NCBI RefSeq assembly: GCF_003443735.1
Contig: NZ_CP031969.1
Span: 3,968,001-4,032,000 of the forward strand
Direction of reading: 5' to 3'
DNA length: 64,000 nucleotides
DNA from: Streptomyces sp. CC0208
GTDB taxonomy: Bacteria; Actinomycetota; Actinomycetes; Streptomycetales; Streptomycetaceae
Below, piece after piece: positions 37,227 through 45,982 of the stretch. Each line of letters starts with the position of its first letter. Position 1 is the first letter of the stretch. Below the pieces are notes generated by a model, which saw only the letters and a list, made by a program, of their open reading frames with translations, did not search any database and was not told where the DNA came from. A program made the position numbers and the translations under genes.

Positions 37227-38164
37227 GCCGCCTCGGCTCCCCGTACGATCCGCGTCGCCCACCACATCCCGACGCCCTCCAGCAGGCCGCCGACCAGCAG
37301 ACAGCCCAGCCCGCTCCCGGTGTGCAGAAGGACGTGCAGGGGGTCGGCGCCGAGGGCGGCACCGAGGCCCAGCCCCAGCACCGGCAGCGCGGCGAGCATC
37401 CACACCGTGGACCGTGCTCCCGCCAACTGGGCGCGGAGATCGGCCCGTTGGTCACGCTCGGCCCGCAATGCCCCTTCGAGCCGGTCGAGCCCGGCTGCGA
37501 GCCCCGCGCCCTGGTCCACGGCCACCCGCCAGCACGCGGCAAGCCCCAGCAGCCCCTCCGCCCCGGGCCGGCGAGCCGCCGCGGCGAGAGCCCCAGGAAC
37601 ATCCCCACCGAACCGGGCCGCCGCCAGCACAGATGCCTGTGTCTCTCCGAACCCACCGGCCTCCGGGGCCGCAAGACCGGACCCGCCCGAGCCGGCCCCA
37701 GCGCGCCCCGGCCCCTCGAAGTCCCGCACAGCCCGCACCAGCGCCTCTCCCGGTTGCCGCCCCGCACGCACCTCCCCGGCGACCAACGCGCACAGCGCGA
37801 TCACCTCGGCCGCCCGCCGCTCACGCACCCGACGTTCCTCCCGGGCCAGCCGCACCCGCCGCAGCAACGGCACCCCGGCCGCCGCCGCGACGACCGGCAG
37901 CACCGAGGCCCCAAGGACGGCGAGCACCAGCCCGGCGGCCACCGCCCACCACTCGAACCCCAGCCGCCCTCGAACCCGCCGCAGCTCCCCCGCCAGCCGC
38001 CGCCACGGCGGAGGCCCCAGTCCCACCGCTCCTCCGTCGGTCAGCAGCACCTGTGCCCGCCGCACCCCGGAACGCCGCCCGCCCCACAGCCACACGGCCA
38101 TCCCGAGGCACCCCACGGCCACTCCCGTCGACCCCACCGACATCTCCCCCATCCCGATCACCAC
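37223..38164 (-). CDS. TadB-like type II secretion F domain protein
   Basis: This 313-aa inner-membrane platform protein has N-terminal helices (about 5-25 and 70-100) and C-terminal helices (about 255-300). The central T2SSF core carries AAARFGGDVPGALAAAARRPGA, where F-domain proteins have their conserved Gly-rich segment. The start 68 bp after the tadA stop and the ATGA overlap with the next gene mark one operon. Confidence 0.85.
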   Translation of the reverse strand: MVIGMGEMSVGSTGVAVGCLGMAVWLWGGRRSGVRRAQVLLTDGGAVGLGPPPWRRLAGELRRVRGRLGFEWWAVAAGLVLAVLGASVLPVVAAAAGVPLLRRVRLAREERRVRERRAAEVIALCALVAGEVRAGRQPGEALVRAVRDFEGPGRAGAGSGGSGLAAPEAGGFGETQASVLAAARFGGDVPGALAAAARRPGAEGLLGLAACWRVAVDQGAGLAAGLDRLEGALRAERDQRADLRAQLAGARSTVWMLAALPVLGLGLGAALGADPLHVLLHTGSGLGCLLVGGLLEGVGMWWATRIVRGAEAA

Positions 38165-38231
38165 GTCCTCTCACCGTCCGAGCCCGTTCGTCGCCGTCCC
38201 GTCGCCCCCCTCCCGTCCCCTCCCGTCCGGG

Positions 38232-39593
38232 TCATCCGCCCTCCCCCGGGCCCCGCATCGCATCCCCGAGCAGCCCCCGCAGCCGCTCCCACCCCCGCTC
38301 GTACACGAACGCCTCCGCTCCCCACCGCAGCGCCGGCACCGTCCGCACCAGCCCGGTGGAGTCCCGCTCCAGCACCCGCACCTCGGCGATCCGCCGCCGC
38401 CCGGTCCGGTCGCGCACGAGATGCAGGACGACCGACAGCGCGGCCGCCAACTGGCTGTGCAGCGCGGCCCGGTCGAGCCCGGCTGCCGTACCCAGCGCCT
38501 CCAGACGGGCCGGTACGTCGGCAGCCGCGTTGGCGTGCACGGTCCCGCAGCCGCCCTCATGGCCCGTGTTCAACGCGGCCAGCAGGTGCACCACTTCGGG
38601 CCCGCGCACCTCGCCCACGACGAGCCGGTCCGGTCGCATCCGCAGGGCCTGGCGCACCAGGTCCTCGAGCGTGACGAGCCCGGCGCCCTCCTGGTTGGCG
38701 GGTCTCGTCTCCAGCCGAACCACATGCGGATGGTCCGGCCTGAGCTCTGCCGAGTCCTCCGCGAGCACGATCCGCTCACCCGGTCCGACGAGCCCCAGCA
38801 GCGCGCTCAGCAGCGTCGTCTTCCCGGTGCCCGTCCCACCGCTGATGAGGAAGGACAGCCGCGCGTCGAGCAGCGCCCTGAGCACCCGGTCCCCGCCGGG
38901 CGGCACCGTGCCGGCGGCGACCAGTTCGTCCAGCGTGAACGCGCGGGGCCGTACGACCCGCAGGGACAGGCAGGCACAGCCGACGGCGACCGGAGGAAGC
39001 ACCGCGTGCAACCGCGTTCCGTCCGGCAGCCGGGCGTCCACCCAGGGCCGCGCGTCGTCGAGGCGCCGCCCCGCCACCGCGGCGAGCCGCTGCGCGAGTC
39101 GTCGTACGGCGGCAGCGTCGGGGAAGGAGACGGCGGTCAGTTCGAGTCCGCCGCCCCGGTCCACCCAGACCCGGTCCGGCGCCGACACCAGGACGTCCGT
39201 CACCGACGGGTCGGCGAGCAGCGGCTCCAGAGGTCCGCTGCCGACGAGTTCGGACCGCAACCGCTCGGCCGCGCCCAGCACTTCGGCGTCCCCGAGGACC
39301 CGCCCCTGCTCCCGGAGCGCCTGTGCCACCCGCGCGGGTGTCGGTTCGGCTCCGCTCTCGGCCAGCCACTGCCGTACGCCGGCCAGCAGACCGGGGGCCA
39401 TGTCGGCGCCGGCCGCCGAGGCCGCCGTAGGCACACCGGCCGGGGTCGGCCGCAGCCGTCCGCCGGTGCCGACCGATGCCTCGTCCGACAGCCGTCGCTC
39501 GACAGGGCCCGCTGCCGGATCACCCGTCCGCCACGCCTCGGCAGAACCGCTGCCCGCCCCGTCCATCCGTTCGACCCCTGAGAACACGCTCAT
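38232..39593 (-). CDS. tadA: TadA/CpaF-type secretion ATPase
   Basis: This 453-aa hexameric ATPase powers pilus assembly. Walker A is GGTGTGKTTLL (about residue 250), the Asp box is in LAEDSAELRPDHPHVVRLE, and Walker B is LVVGEVRGPE. The His box lies around GHEGGCGTVHAN. An N-terminal domain (about 60-200) resembles CpaF. Its ATG overlaps the stop of the upstream ssd gene (ATGA). Confidence 0.9.
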   Translation of the reverse strand: MSVFSGVERMDGAGSGSAEAWRTGDPAAGPVERRLSDEASVGTGGRLRPTPAGVPTAASAAGADMAPGLLAGVRQWLAESGAEPTPARVAQALREQGRVLGDAEVLGAAERLRSELVGSGPLEPLLADPSVTDVLVSAPDRVWVDRGGGLELTAVSFPDAAAVRRLAQRLAAVAGRRLDDARPWVDARLPDGTRLHAVLPPVAVGCACLSLRVVRPRAFTLDELVAAGTVPPGGDRVLRALLDARLSFLISGGTGTGKTTLLSALLGLVGPGERIVLAEDSAELRPDHPHVVRLETRPANQEGAGLVTLEDLVRQALRMRPDRLVVGEVRGPEVVHLLAALNTGHEGGCGTVHANAAADVPARLEALGTAAGLDRAALHSQLAAALSVVLHLVRDRTGRRRIAEVRVLERDSTGLVRTVPALRWGAEAFVYERGWERLRGLLGDAMRGPGEGG

Positions 39594-40720
39594 GCCGCTC
39601 CCGCCTCGGTCAACGCGCGCTCCCAGAACTGCTTGCAGAACCGCGCCAGCGGTCCCCGGACGGCCGCCCCGGGTGGTGATCCGCTTCCCTGGGGCCGTTG
39701 GAGTGCCGACTCGACCGGGACCTCGCCCACCAGGGGCAGGCTCAGCAGGCGGGCCACCTCGCGGTCGTCGAGGCCGGGTGCGTACGGGCCGCGGACCGCC
39801 ACCCGCAGGTCGCGCAGGACCATGCCGACCGCCGAGGCCACGCGGCCGGCCGCGGCGACGGCGCGCAGTTCGGCGGGGACGACGAGGATCCCGAGGTCCA
39901 GTTGGGCGAGGGCCTCGGCGACGCCGTCGTCGAGGCGGCGGGGCAGGTCGACGACGACGGTGCCGCCCCGACGCCGGGCTGCGGCGAGCACCGCCCGTAC
40001 GGCCTGCGGCGGGACGGCGATGCGGTCGCCGCGGTCCCAGCTCAGGACCCGCAGCGAATGCAGTTGTGGCAGCGACTCCTCCAGGGCGCCGCCGCCGACC
40101 CGCCCGCGCGAGGCGGCGAACGCGGGCCAGCGCAGGCCCTCGGTGGTCTCGCCGCCGAGGAGTACGTCGAGTCCGCCGCCCAGCGGATCGGCGTCCACGA
40201 GGAGCGTGCGCAAGCCCTCACGCGCGGAGGTGACGGCGAGGGCACACGCGAGCGTGGAGGCTCCGGCCCCGCCGCGGCCGCCGATGACGCCGACGGTGAG
40301 GGCCGGGCGGCCGACGCCCTCGGTGACGTCGGCGATCCGGTCGACCAGCCACTGCTCGCCGTCGGGCAGCATCAGGACGTGGTCGGCGCCGATCTCGACA
40401 GCCCGCTTCCACACCCCGGAGTCGTCCTGGTCCCGGCCCACGAGCACCACTCCGCGCCTGCGGGCGGCTCCACGCACCCGCCGTGCGGCGTCGTCGCCGA
40501 CCAGGATGAGCGGGGCGGCCTCCCAGCTGCCCCTGGGCTGCGGCACCCCGTGATGGACCTCGGCGGTCGCCCCGGCCGCCGCGCACAGCCGCAGCAGGTC
40601 GTCGAGCAGGTCCTCGTCCTCCGTGACGATCAACGGCCGGCCCGGCCGCCCCCCGGCGGCGGGCTGTCCCTCGTGTGTGACGGCTGCGGTCACGGTCTCC
40701 ATCCCCCTTCGCCGCGCCAC
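39590..40720 (-). CDS. ssd: Septum site-determining / CpaE-like ATPase
   Basis: This 376-aa MinD/ParA-superfamily protein has an N-terminal receiver-like domain (about 25-130) and a deviant Walker A GGRGGAGASTLA (about 146-157). The second Lys is replaced, as in CpaE homologues of actinobacteria (Ssd in Mycobacterium, where it affects cell division). The GTG start has an excellent ribosome site, GAGGAGG, 7 bp upstream. It heads the tad cluster; CpaE proteins position the Tad pilus machine. Confidence 0.85.
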   Translation of the reverse strand: MARRRGMETVTAAVTHEGQPAAGGRPGRPLIVTEDEDLLDDLLRLCAAAGATAEVHHGVPQPRGSWEAAPLILVGDDAARRVRGAARRRGVVLVGRDQDDSGVWKRAVEIGADHVLMLPDGEQWLVDRIADVTEGVGRPALTVGVIGGRGGAGASTLACALAVTSAREGLRTLLVDADPLGGGLDVLLGGETTEGLRWPAFAASRGRVGGGALEESLPQLHSLRVLSWDRGDRIAVPPQAVRAVLAAARRRGGTVVVDLPRRLDDGVAEALAQLDLGILVVPAELRAVAAAGRVASAVGMVLRDLRVAVRGPYAPGLDDREVARLLSLPLVGEVPVESALQRPQGSGSPPGAAVRGPLARFCKQFWERALTEAGAA

Positions 40721-41313
40721 GCGGGAGCCTCCTCGAAGGCCCGCGCGACGCCTCTCTCACGCGGCCCCTTCGGCCCCGCGATTCCCAAACATGTGAAGAA
40801 CCGGCAACCGGCCTCCATATGAACGGCCGATACGAACCGGCCAAACACCCCCGACTAACCAGAACCGGCCATGAAGGCGGCCCGAGCGGGACGTGTGGGA
40901 ATCACGGTGCAGCGATCCTGGAAATCGTGTGGATCTTGGTCGATAACTGTGGACAACTCGGCGGTTGTGAATATCGCCATCACCCATACCGGTGAGCCCG
41001 CACCACACCGTGGACGACCTCCACAGAGCAGCGCGGTGACTACACACAGTGACCGATCATGGGCATGCAGAAAAGGCGGCCGAAGCCGCCTCGGTACGGT
41101 CACAGGACCGCGTACGAAAGAGGAAAACCCACCCGGACATGCGACGACCCCCACCGGGGGGGAGAGTGGGGGTCGCCTCCACGGCCGACTCGGGGGGGGG
41201 AGGAGCCGGACCGGGTTAGCACGGTCGCGAACGATCCGTGACTTCCATGGTGTACCCGAGAGCCCTCTCAGGCAAACCCACGCGCCTCACCTTACGCCGA
41301 ATGGGCTGCGCCT
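40721..41313. other. Long divergent intergenic region
   Basis: These 593 bp lie between ssd (minus) and the HAD gene (plus). The region holds a perfect DnaA box at 40948-40956 and weaker relatives nearby. It also has a hairpin AGGCGGC-CGAA-GCCGCCT (41074-41091) and a hairpin GACCCCCAC/GTGGGGGTC (41146-41174). I see no protein gene. A small RNA between the hairpins is possible. Confidence 0.5.
40948..40956 (-). promoter_or_regulatory. DnaA box
   Basis: TGTGGACAA is the exact complement of TTGTCCACA, the Streptomyces DnaA-box consensus. A two-mismatch relative lies at 41009-41017. Confidence 0.45.
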
Positions 41314-42147
41314 ATGCTCGGGGTCGTGGAAAACCACTCGTTGCCCCGCACAGCCGCCTTCTTTGACCTGGACAAGACGGTCATTGCGAAGTCGAGCACG
41401 CTCACGTTCAGCAAGTCGTTCTACCAAGGCGGTCTGATCAACCGCAGGGCCGCCTTGCGGACCGCATATGCCCAGTTCGTCTTCCTCGTCGGCGGTATGG
41501 ACCACGACCAGATGGAGCGCACCCGCGAGTACCTCTCCGCGCTCGTGCGCGGCTGGAACGTCCAGCAGGTCAAGGAGATCGTGGCCGAGACCCTCCACGA
41601 CCTGATCGACCCGATCATCTACGACGAGGCCGCCTCCCTCATCGAGGAGCACCACACCGCCGGCCGGGACGTCGTCATCGTCTCCACGTCCGGCGCCGAG
41701 GTGGTCGAGCCGATCGGCGAACTCCTGGGCGCCGACCGGGTGGTGGCAACCCGGATGGTCGTGGGTGAGGACGGCTGCTTCACCGGCGAGGTGGAGTACT
41801 ACGCGTACGGCCCGACGAAGGCGGAGGCGGTCAAGGAGCTGGCGGAGTCCGAGGGATACGACCTGGAGCGCTGCTACGCCTACAGCGACTCGGCGACCGA
41901 CCTGCCGATGCTGCGGGCCGTGGGCCATCCGCACGTGGTCAACCCGGACCGGGCGCTGCGCAAGGAAGCCCTCGCGCGCGGGTGGCCGATTCTCGATTTC
42001 CACCGTCCGGTCCGCCTCAAGCAGCGGCTGCCCGGATTCGCCGTACCGCCCCGCCCGGCGCTCGTCGCGGTCGCCGCGATAGGCGCGGCAGCGGCGACGG
42101 CAGGCCTCGTCTGGTACGCGAACCGGCGGCGCTCGACCGTGGCCTGA
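41314..42147 (+). CDS. HAD-IB family phosphatase with C-terminal membrane anchor
   Basis: This 277-aa SerB/CicA-like HAD hydrolase has motif I FFDLDKTVIA (nucleophile Asp, about residues 16-25), motif II VSTSGAE (about 124-130), a Lys around PTKAEAV and motif IV YSDSATDLPML (about 189-199). A single hydrophobic helix (about 248-268) followed by RRR anchors it to the membrane. In S. coelicolor the syntenic gene is, as I recall, called morphological-differentiation-associated (SCO3558). The substrate is unknown. An alternative GTG start lies four codons in. Confidence 0.85.
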   Translation: MLGVVENHSLPRTAAFFDLDKTVIAKSSTLTFSKSFYQGGLINRRAALRTAYAQFVFLVGGMDHDQMERTREYLSALVRGWNVQQVKEIVAETLHDLIDPIIYDEAASLIEEHHTAGRDVVIVSTSGAEVVEPIGELLGADRVVATRMVVGEDGCFTGEVEYYAYGPTKAEAVKELAESEGYDLERCYAYSDSATDLPMLRAVGHPHVVNPDRALRKEALARGWPILDFHRPVRLKQRLPGFAVPPRPALVAVAAIGAAAATAGLVWYANRRRSTVA

Positions 42148-42249
42148 GGTGATTACGACTACTTGGCGCCTGTTTGAGACAAAAGTAAAGAACGACGGCC
42201 AGGGCTTCCGCTTGCTGCGGTCCAGGAGTACAAAGGGGTTAACGGCCCG

Positions 42250-42465
42250 CGAGACCAAGGACATCCGAGAGGATCACCTTAGAAACGCATTTGGCCCCAC
42301 GGACCGAGCATGAACACCGGGCACCCACGCGACGTCGACCCGTCGATTACGGGCCAGCCGCACCAGGTGACGGGCAAAGTTCCCGACCTGATGGGCAATA
42401 TCTCGAGGACGCTTGGTAACTCGGTGAACATGCCAGCGGCGGTACGAGTCCTCGTACCGCCGCAA
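42250..42465 (+). ncRNA. ssrS: Structured small RNA, probably the 6S-like RNA
   Basis: This region between the HAD and Fic-like genes is not coding but is rich in pairing. GCATG-AA-CACCG (42308-42319) pairs with CGGTG-AA-CATGC (42422-42433), two helices closing a symmetric AA/AA loop. Inside are CCCGT/ACGGG and CAGGT..CGGG/CCCG..ACCTG hairpins. A strong hairpin, GCGGCGGTACGAG/CTCGTACCGCCGC (42436-42463), ends it. A long rod with open internal loops fits 6S RNA, which binds RNA polymerase. I recall that S. coelicolor 6S-like scr3559 lies at this syntenic position. Ends and strand are estimates; the AT-richer 5' flank favours plus. Confidence 0.5.
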
Positions 42466-42482
42466 CCCTGTTCCAGGGGTTT

Positions 42483-43307
42483 CTACGCCGCTCCGCGCTG
42501 AAGCGCCTCGCACACCGCCGTCGACTCGCGCGCGCCCAGTTCGATCGCGCTGCCGCAGTGGGCGATCCAGGCGGCCATGCCCTCGGGAGTGCCGGAGACG
42601 TACCCGTCGAGCGCCGCCAGATAGGCCGCGCGGCCCAGTTCGGCGTGACCGACCTCCGCCGGGCAGACCGACTTCGGGTCGAGACCGCTGCCGACCAGGA
42701 CGATCCGCGCGGCCGCGCGCGCCACCAGGCCGTTGTGGGAGACGAAGGGCCTGAGGGCGAGCAGCTCGCCCTGTACGACGGCGGCCGTGACCAGCGCGGG
42801 GGCCGAACTGCCCGCGATGATCAGCTCGGACAGGCCCTCCAGCCGGCCCGAGACCTCCGCCGCGGCCGGCAGCGGCAGCTCGATCAGCGGTTCGTCGACG
42901 CTCTCGCCGGCCTGACGGGGACGCCCGACCTCGTCCTCGTCGGTCGCCGCCGCGACCAGATGCAGCCGGGCCAGCACCCGCAGGGGCGACTGCCGCCAGA
43001 TGGACAGCAGTTGGCCGGACTCGGAGGTCAGCCTGAGCGCCGCGCCCACGACCCTCGCCTCGTCGTCGACGCCGAAGTCGGAGCGTCGACGTACCTCTTC
43101 GAGGGCCCAGTCCGCGCCGGACAGCGCGGCCGAGCCACGGGCGCCGCGCAGGGCCGCCTCGGAGGTGATCTCGTTGCTGCGGCGCCGCATGACACGGTGT
43201 CCGTAGACCCGGTCCACGGACTTGCGCACGGACTCCACGGACTCGGCCACACCGGGCAGCGAGCCCAGGGCCGCGAGCGGATCGGCGTTCGCGCCTGTCG
43301 TACTCAT
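42483..43307 (-). CDS. Degenerate Fic-like protein
   Basis: The protein has 274 aa from ATG 43307, which has no ribosome site and may be leaderless. A GTG at 43376 would add 23 residues. Most residues form helices. Near residues 200-215, LRPFVSHNGLVAR keeps the spacing of the Fic motif (HPFxxGNGRxxR) but lacks the catalytic His and the GNGR Arg. It therefore probably does not AMPylate. Orthologues are often labelled oxidoreductase without support. It is divergent from the ParA-like ATPase, 101 bp between starts. Confidence 0.65.
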   Translation of the reverse strand: MSTTGANADPLAALGSLPGVAESVESVRKSVDRVYGHRVMRRRSNEITSEAALRGARGSAALSGADWALEEVRRRSDFGVDDEARVVGAALRLTSESGQLLSIWRQSPLRVLARLHLVAAATDEDEVGRPRQAGESVDEPLIELPLPAAAEVSGRLEGLSELIIAGSSAPALVTAAVVQGELLALRPFVSHNGLVARAAARIVLVGSGLDPKSVCPAEVGHAELGRAAYLAALDGYVSGTPEGMAAWIAHCGSAIELGARESTAVCEALQRGAA

Positions 43308-43316
43308 GAGTACGAC
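43297..43316. promoter_or_regulatory. 20-bp perfect palindrome across the Fic-like gene start
   Basis: GTCGTACTCATGAGTACGAC is perfectly symmetric. The start codon at 43307-43305 lies at its centre. Overlap with the first codons and the predicted -10 region suggests an operator or a structured translation start. Confidence 0.5.
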
Positions 43317-43408
43317 ATTACGCAACCTCGCCGCCCACCCCTCGATGGAGTGGTCTTCTTCACGCACTCCTGTCACATACAGCTATCTGCCGACTACTCT
43401 TGGTGAAC

Positions 43409-44389
43409 ATGAAAATTGCTTTCGTCGGGAAGGGCGGCAGTGGCAAGACCACCCTGTCCTCCCTGTTCATCCGCCACCTGGCGGCCACCGGAGCACCGGT
43501 GATCGCCGTCGACGCCGACATCAACCAGCACCTGGGGCCCGCGCTCGGCCTGGACGAGGCGGAAGCGGCCGCGCTGCCCGCCCTGGGCGAGCGGCTGTCG
43601 CTGATCAAGGAGTACCTGCGCGGCACCAACCCGCGGATCGCCTCGGCCGCGGAGATGATCAAGACCACCCCGCCCGGCGAGGGCTCGCGGCTGCTGCGGG
43701 TGCGCGAGGACAACCCGGTCTACGACGCCTGCGCCCGGCCGGTGGAACTCGACGGCGACGTCGTCCGTTTGATGGTCACCGGCCCCTTCACGGACGCCGA
43801 CCTGGGGGTCGCCTGCTACCACTCCAAGACGGGAGCGGTGGAGCTGTGCCTGAACCACCTGGTGGACGGGCAGGGCGAGTACGTCGTGGTGGACATGACG
43901 GCTGGCTCGGACTCCTTCGCCTCCGGCATGTTCACCCGCTTCGACATCACGTTCCTCGTCGCCGAGCCGACACGTAAGGGGGTCTCCGTCTATCGCCAGT
44001 ACAAGGAGTACGCCCGTGACTTCGGCGTCGTCCTGAAGGTCGTCGGCAACAAGGTGCAGGGCCAGGACGACCTCGACTTCCTCCGCGCCGAAGTCGGGGA
44101 CGACCTGCTGGTGACGGTCGGGCACTCCGACTGGGTGCGGGCCCTGGAGAAGGGCCGGCCGCCCCGGTTCGCGCTCCTGGAGGACGTCAACAGGCGCGCC
44201 CTGCACCGGCTGCGGACGGCCGCCGACGCGACGTACGACCTGCGCGACGGGCAGCGCTACACCCAGCAGATGGTGCACTTCCATCTGAAGAACGCCCAGG
44301 CGTGGGGCAACGAGCGCACCGGGGCCGATCTGGCGGCGCAGATCGACCCCTCGTTCGTGCTCGGTGAAAGCACGGTGGCGGCCGTCTGA
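43409..44389 (+). CDS. ParA/CooC-like P-loop ATPase
   Basis: This 326-aa protein has MKIAFVGKGGSGKTTLS at the N-terminus (deviant Walker A, KGGxGKTT), DADINQH for the switch region, and VVVDMTAGSDSF as Walker B. This resembles CooC/MinD-type ATPases that mature metalloenzymes or partition proteins. ATG 43409 was chosen over a TTG at 43400. Its partner is unknown. A divergent Fic-like gene shares its promoter region, and its stop converges on the deacetylase gene. Confidence 0.82.
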   Translation: MKIAFVGKGGSGKTTLSSLFIRHLAATGAPVIAVDADINQHLGPALGLDEAEAAALPALGERLSLIKEYLRGTNPRIASAAEMIKTTPPGEGSRLLRVREDNPVYDACARPVELDGDVVRLMVTGPFTDADLGVACYHSKTGAVELCLNHLVDGQGEYVVVDMTAGSDSFASGMFTRFDITFLVAEPTRKGVSVYRQYKEYARDFGVVLKVVGNKVQGQDDLDFLRAEVGDDLLVTVGHSDWVRALEKGRPPRFALLEDVNRRALHRLRTAADATYDLRDGQRYTQQMVHFHLKNAQAWGNERTGADLAAQIDPSFVLGESTVAAV

Positions 44390-44407
44390 GGACGGCCGCA
44401 CAGCCGC

Positions 44408-45685
44408 CTACTGCTTCTTGGCCGCCGGCGCCCCCGGGACGCCCTTCGGCGCCGGGGCGGGCCGGTCGGACAGGAAGGCCGGCCAGCCCTGCTTCGGTGC
44501 CTCGCCGACCCCCAGGGCACGCAGCTTCTCAAGGGTGTTCGGGTCCTGGGCGTCCAGCCAGTCGGCGAGCTGCCGGAAGGAGACACAGCGCACGTCGGGC
44601 TTGTTGCACACCTGCTCGACGGTCTCCTTGACGGCGCGCATGTAGGTGCCGCCGTTCCAGGACTCGAAGTGGTTGCCGATGATCAGAGGCGCGCGGTTGC
44701 CTTCGTAGGCCCGCCGGAAGCCCGTGAGGAGGCCGTCGCGCATCTGGTCGCCCCAGAACTCGTACTTGCCCGGGTCGCCCTGGGTCCTGGTGCCGGACTG
44801 GTTGACCATGAAGTTGTAGTCCATGGTGAGCTGCTCGTAGGAGTGCCCGGGGAAGGGCACGAGCTGCATCGACAGGTCCCACAGGCCCTGCTTCTTCTTC
44901 GGCCAGAGCTGCTCGTTGACGCCGCTGGTGTCGTAGCGGAAGCCCAGCTCGCGGGCGGCCTTCATGAAGTTCTCCTGGCCCTCCAGGCAGGGGGTGCGGC
45001 CGCCGACGAGCTCCTTGTCGTAGTCGAAGGGCAGCGGGGAGGCCTTCGTCATCCCGGTGTTGGTCTTCCAGGACTTGACGAACTTCTTCGCCTGGGCGAT
45101 CTCGTCCTTCCACTCCTCGACCGACCACTGGCCGACCCCGCCGCCGCTGCCGCAGAAGTGGCCGTTGAAGTGGGTGCCGATCTCGTTGCCCTCCAGCCAC
45201 GCGAGGCGCAGCTGCTTGACGGTGTCGGCGATGCCCTGCTCGTCGTTGAAGCCGATGTCGGACCGGCCCGGGGAGTGCTGCGGCGGCCTGTACTCGGCGC
45301 GCTTGTCCTCCGGCAGCATGTACACACCGCTCAGGAAGTACGTCATCGTCGCGTGGTTCGCCTTGGCGACCTCACGGAAGTGGGAGAACAGCTTCTGGCT
45401 GTCCTCGCCGGCGCCGTCCCAGGAGAACACCACGAACTGCGGGGGCTTCTCGCCGGGCTTGAGGCGCTGGGCTCTGGGCAGGTGCGGCTGGGCTCCGGTG
45501 TACGCGGTGGAGCCGTCGCCGATCAGGCGGAACACCCGCTTGGGGGGTGCCTGGGCGGGCTTCGCCTTCAGCGGGCCGGCGGCTCCTCCCTCGAGGTCGT
45601 CGGTGCCGGTCGCGCAACCGGCGAGTGAGGCGGCGCAGACCGCGGCGACCACGGCTCCCGCGGCAATCCTGTGGGTGGCGGCCAT
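44408..45685 (-). CDS. Polysaccharide deacetylase-like lipoprotein
   Basis: The protein has 425 aa from ATG 45685 (GAAGG-type ribosome site). The signal peptide ends in the lipobox SLAGC (Cys at about 23). The fold is like carbohydrate esterase 4: the FSWDGAG segment (about 107-113) sits where the TFDDG motif of deacetylases lies, and EIGTHFNGHF (about 186-195) holds the metal-binding His pair. Four other Cys may pair. Acting outside the cell, it could deacetylate peptidoglycan or another glycan, though the Asp of motif 1 is shifted, so activity is uncertain. Confidence 0.8.
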   Translation of the reverse strand: MAATHRIAAGAVVAAVCAASLAGCATGTDDLEGGAAGPLKAKPAQAPPKRVFRLIGDGSTAYTGAQPHLPRAQRLKPGEKPPQFVVFSWDGAGEDSQKLFSHFREVAKANHATMTYFLSGVYMLPEDKRAEYRPPQHSPGRSDIGFNDEQGIADTVKQLRLAWLEGNEIGTHFNGHFCGSGGGVGQWSVEEWKDEIAQAKKFVKSWKTNTGMTKASPLPFDYDKELVGGRTPCLEGQENFMKAARELGFRYDTSGVNEQLWPKKKQGLWDLSMQLVPFPGHSYEQLTMDYNFMVNQSGTRTQGDPGKYEFWGDQMRDGLLTGFRRAYEGNRAPLIIGNHFESWNGGTYMRAVKETVEQVCNKPDVRCVSFRQLADWLDAQDPNTLEKLRALGVGEAPKQGWPAFLSDRPAPAPKGVPGAPAAKKQ

Positions 45686-45982
45686 GTTCCGCCCACCTTC
45701 TTCCTTCTCTCGGGGCAACGACAGCGCCGCCAAGTTCGCACGAGCCCGAGAAGGAATTAGTACGACAAGCCGATGAAATTGCCACTTCACCCGTTCAGGT
45801 GAGCAATTCCCCTATTTGCCCGGAAAGTCTATGCCTGCGCTTTACTCTGCATTACGATCCATTTACCGAGCGTTGATTCATCCCGCCGCTGCACGCCGTG
45901 ACCCACGGCCGCGACCCGACCCCCGCCATCGACGGGGGACCACCTATTCCGCGACCGCGCTGCCCCGGAGGAGACGGGAAAA
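45686..45982. other. Divergent promoter region
   Basis: About 300 bp lie between the deacetylase-like gene and the SulP fusion gene. It has AT-richer patches at 45780-45880 suitable for promoters. I see no gene. Confidence 0.5.
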
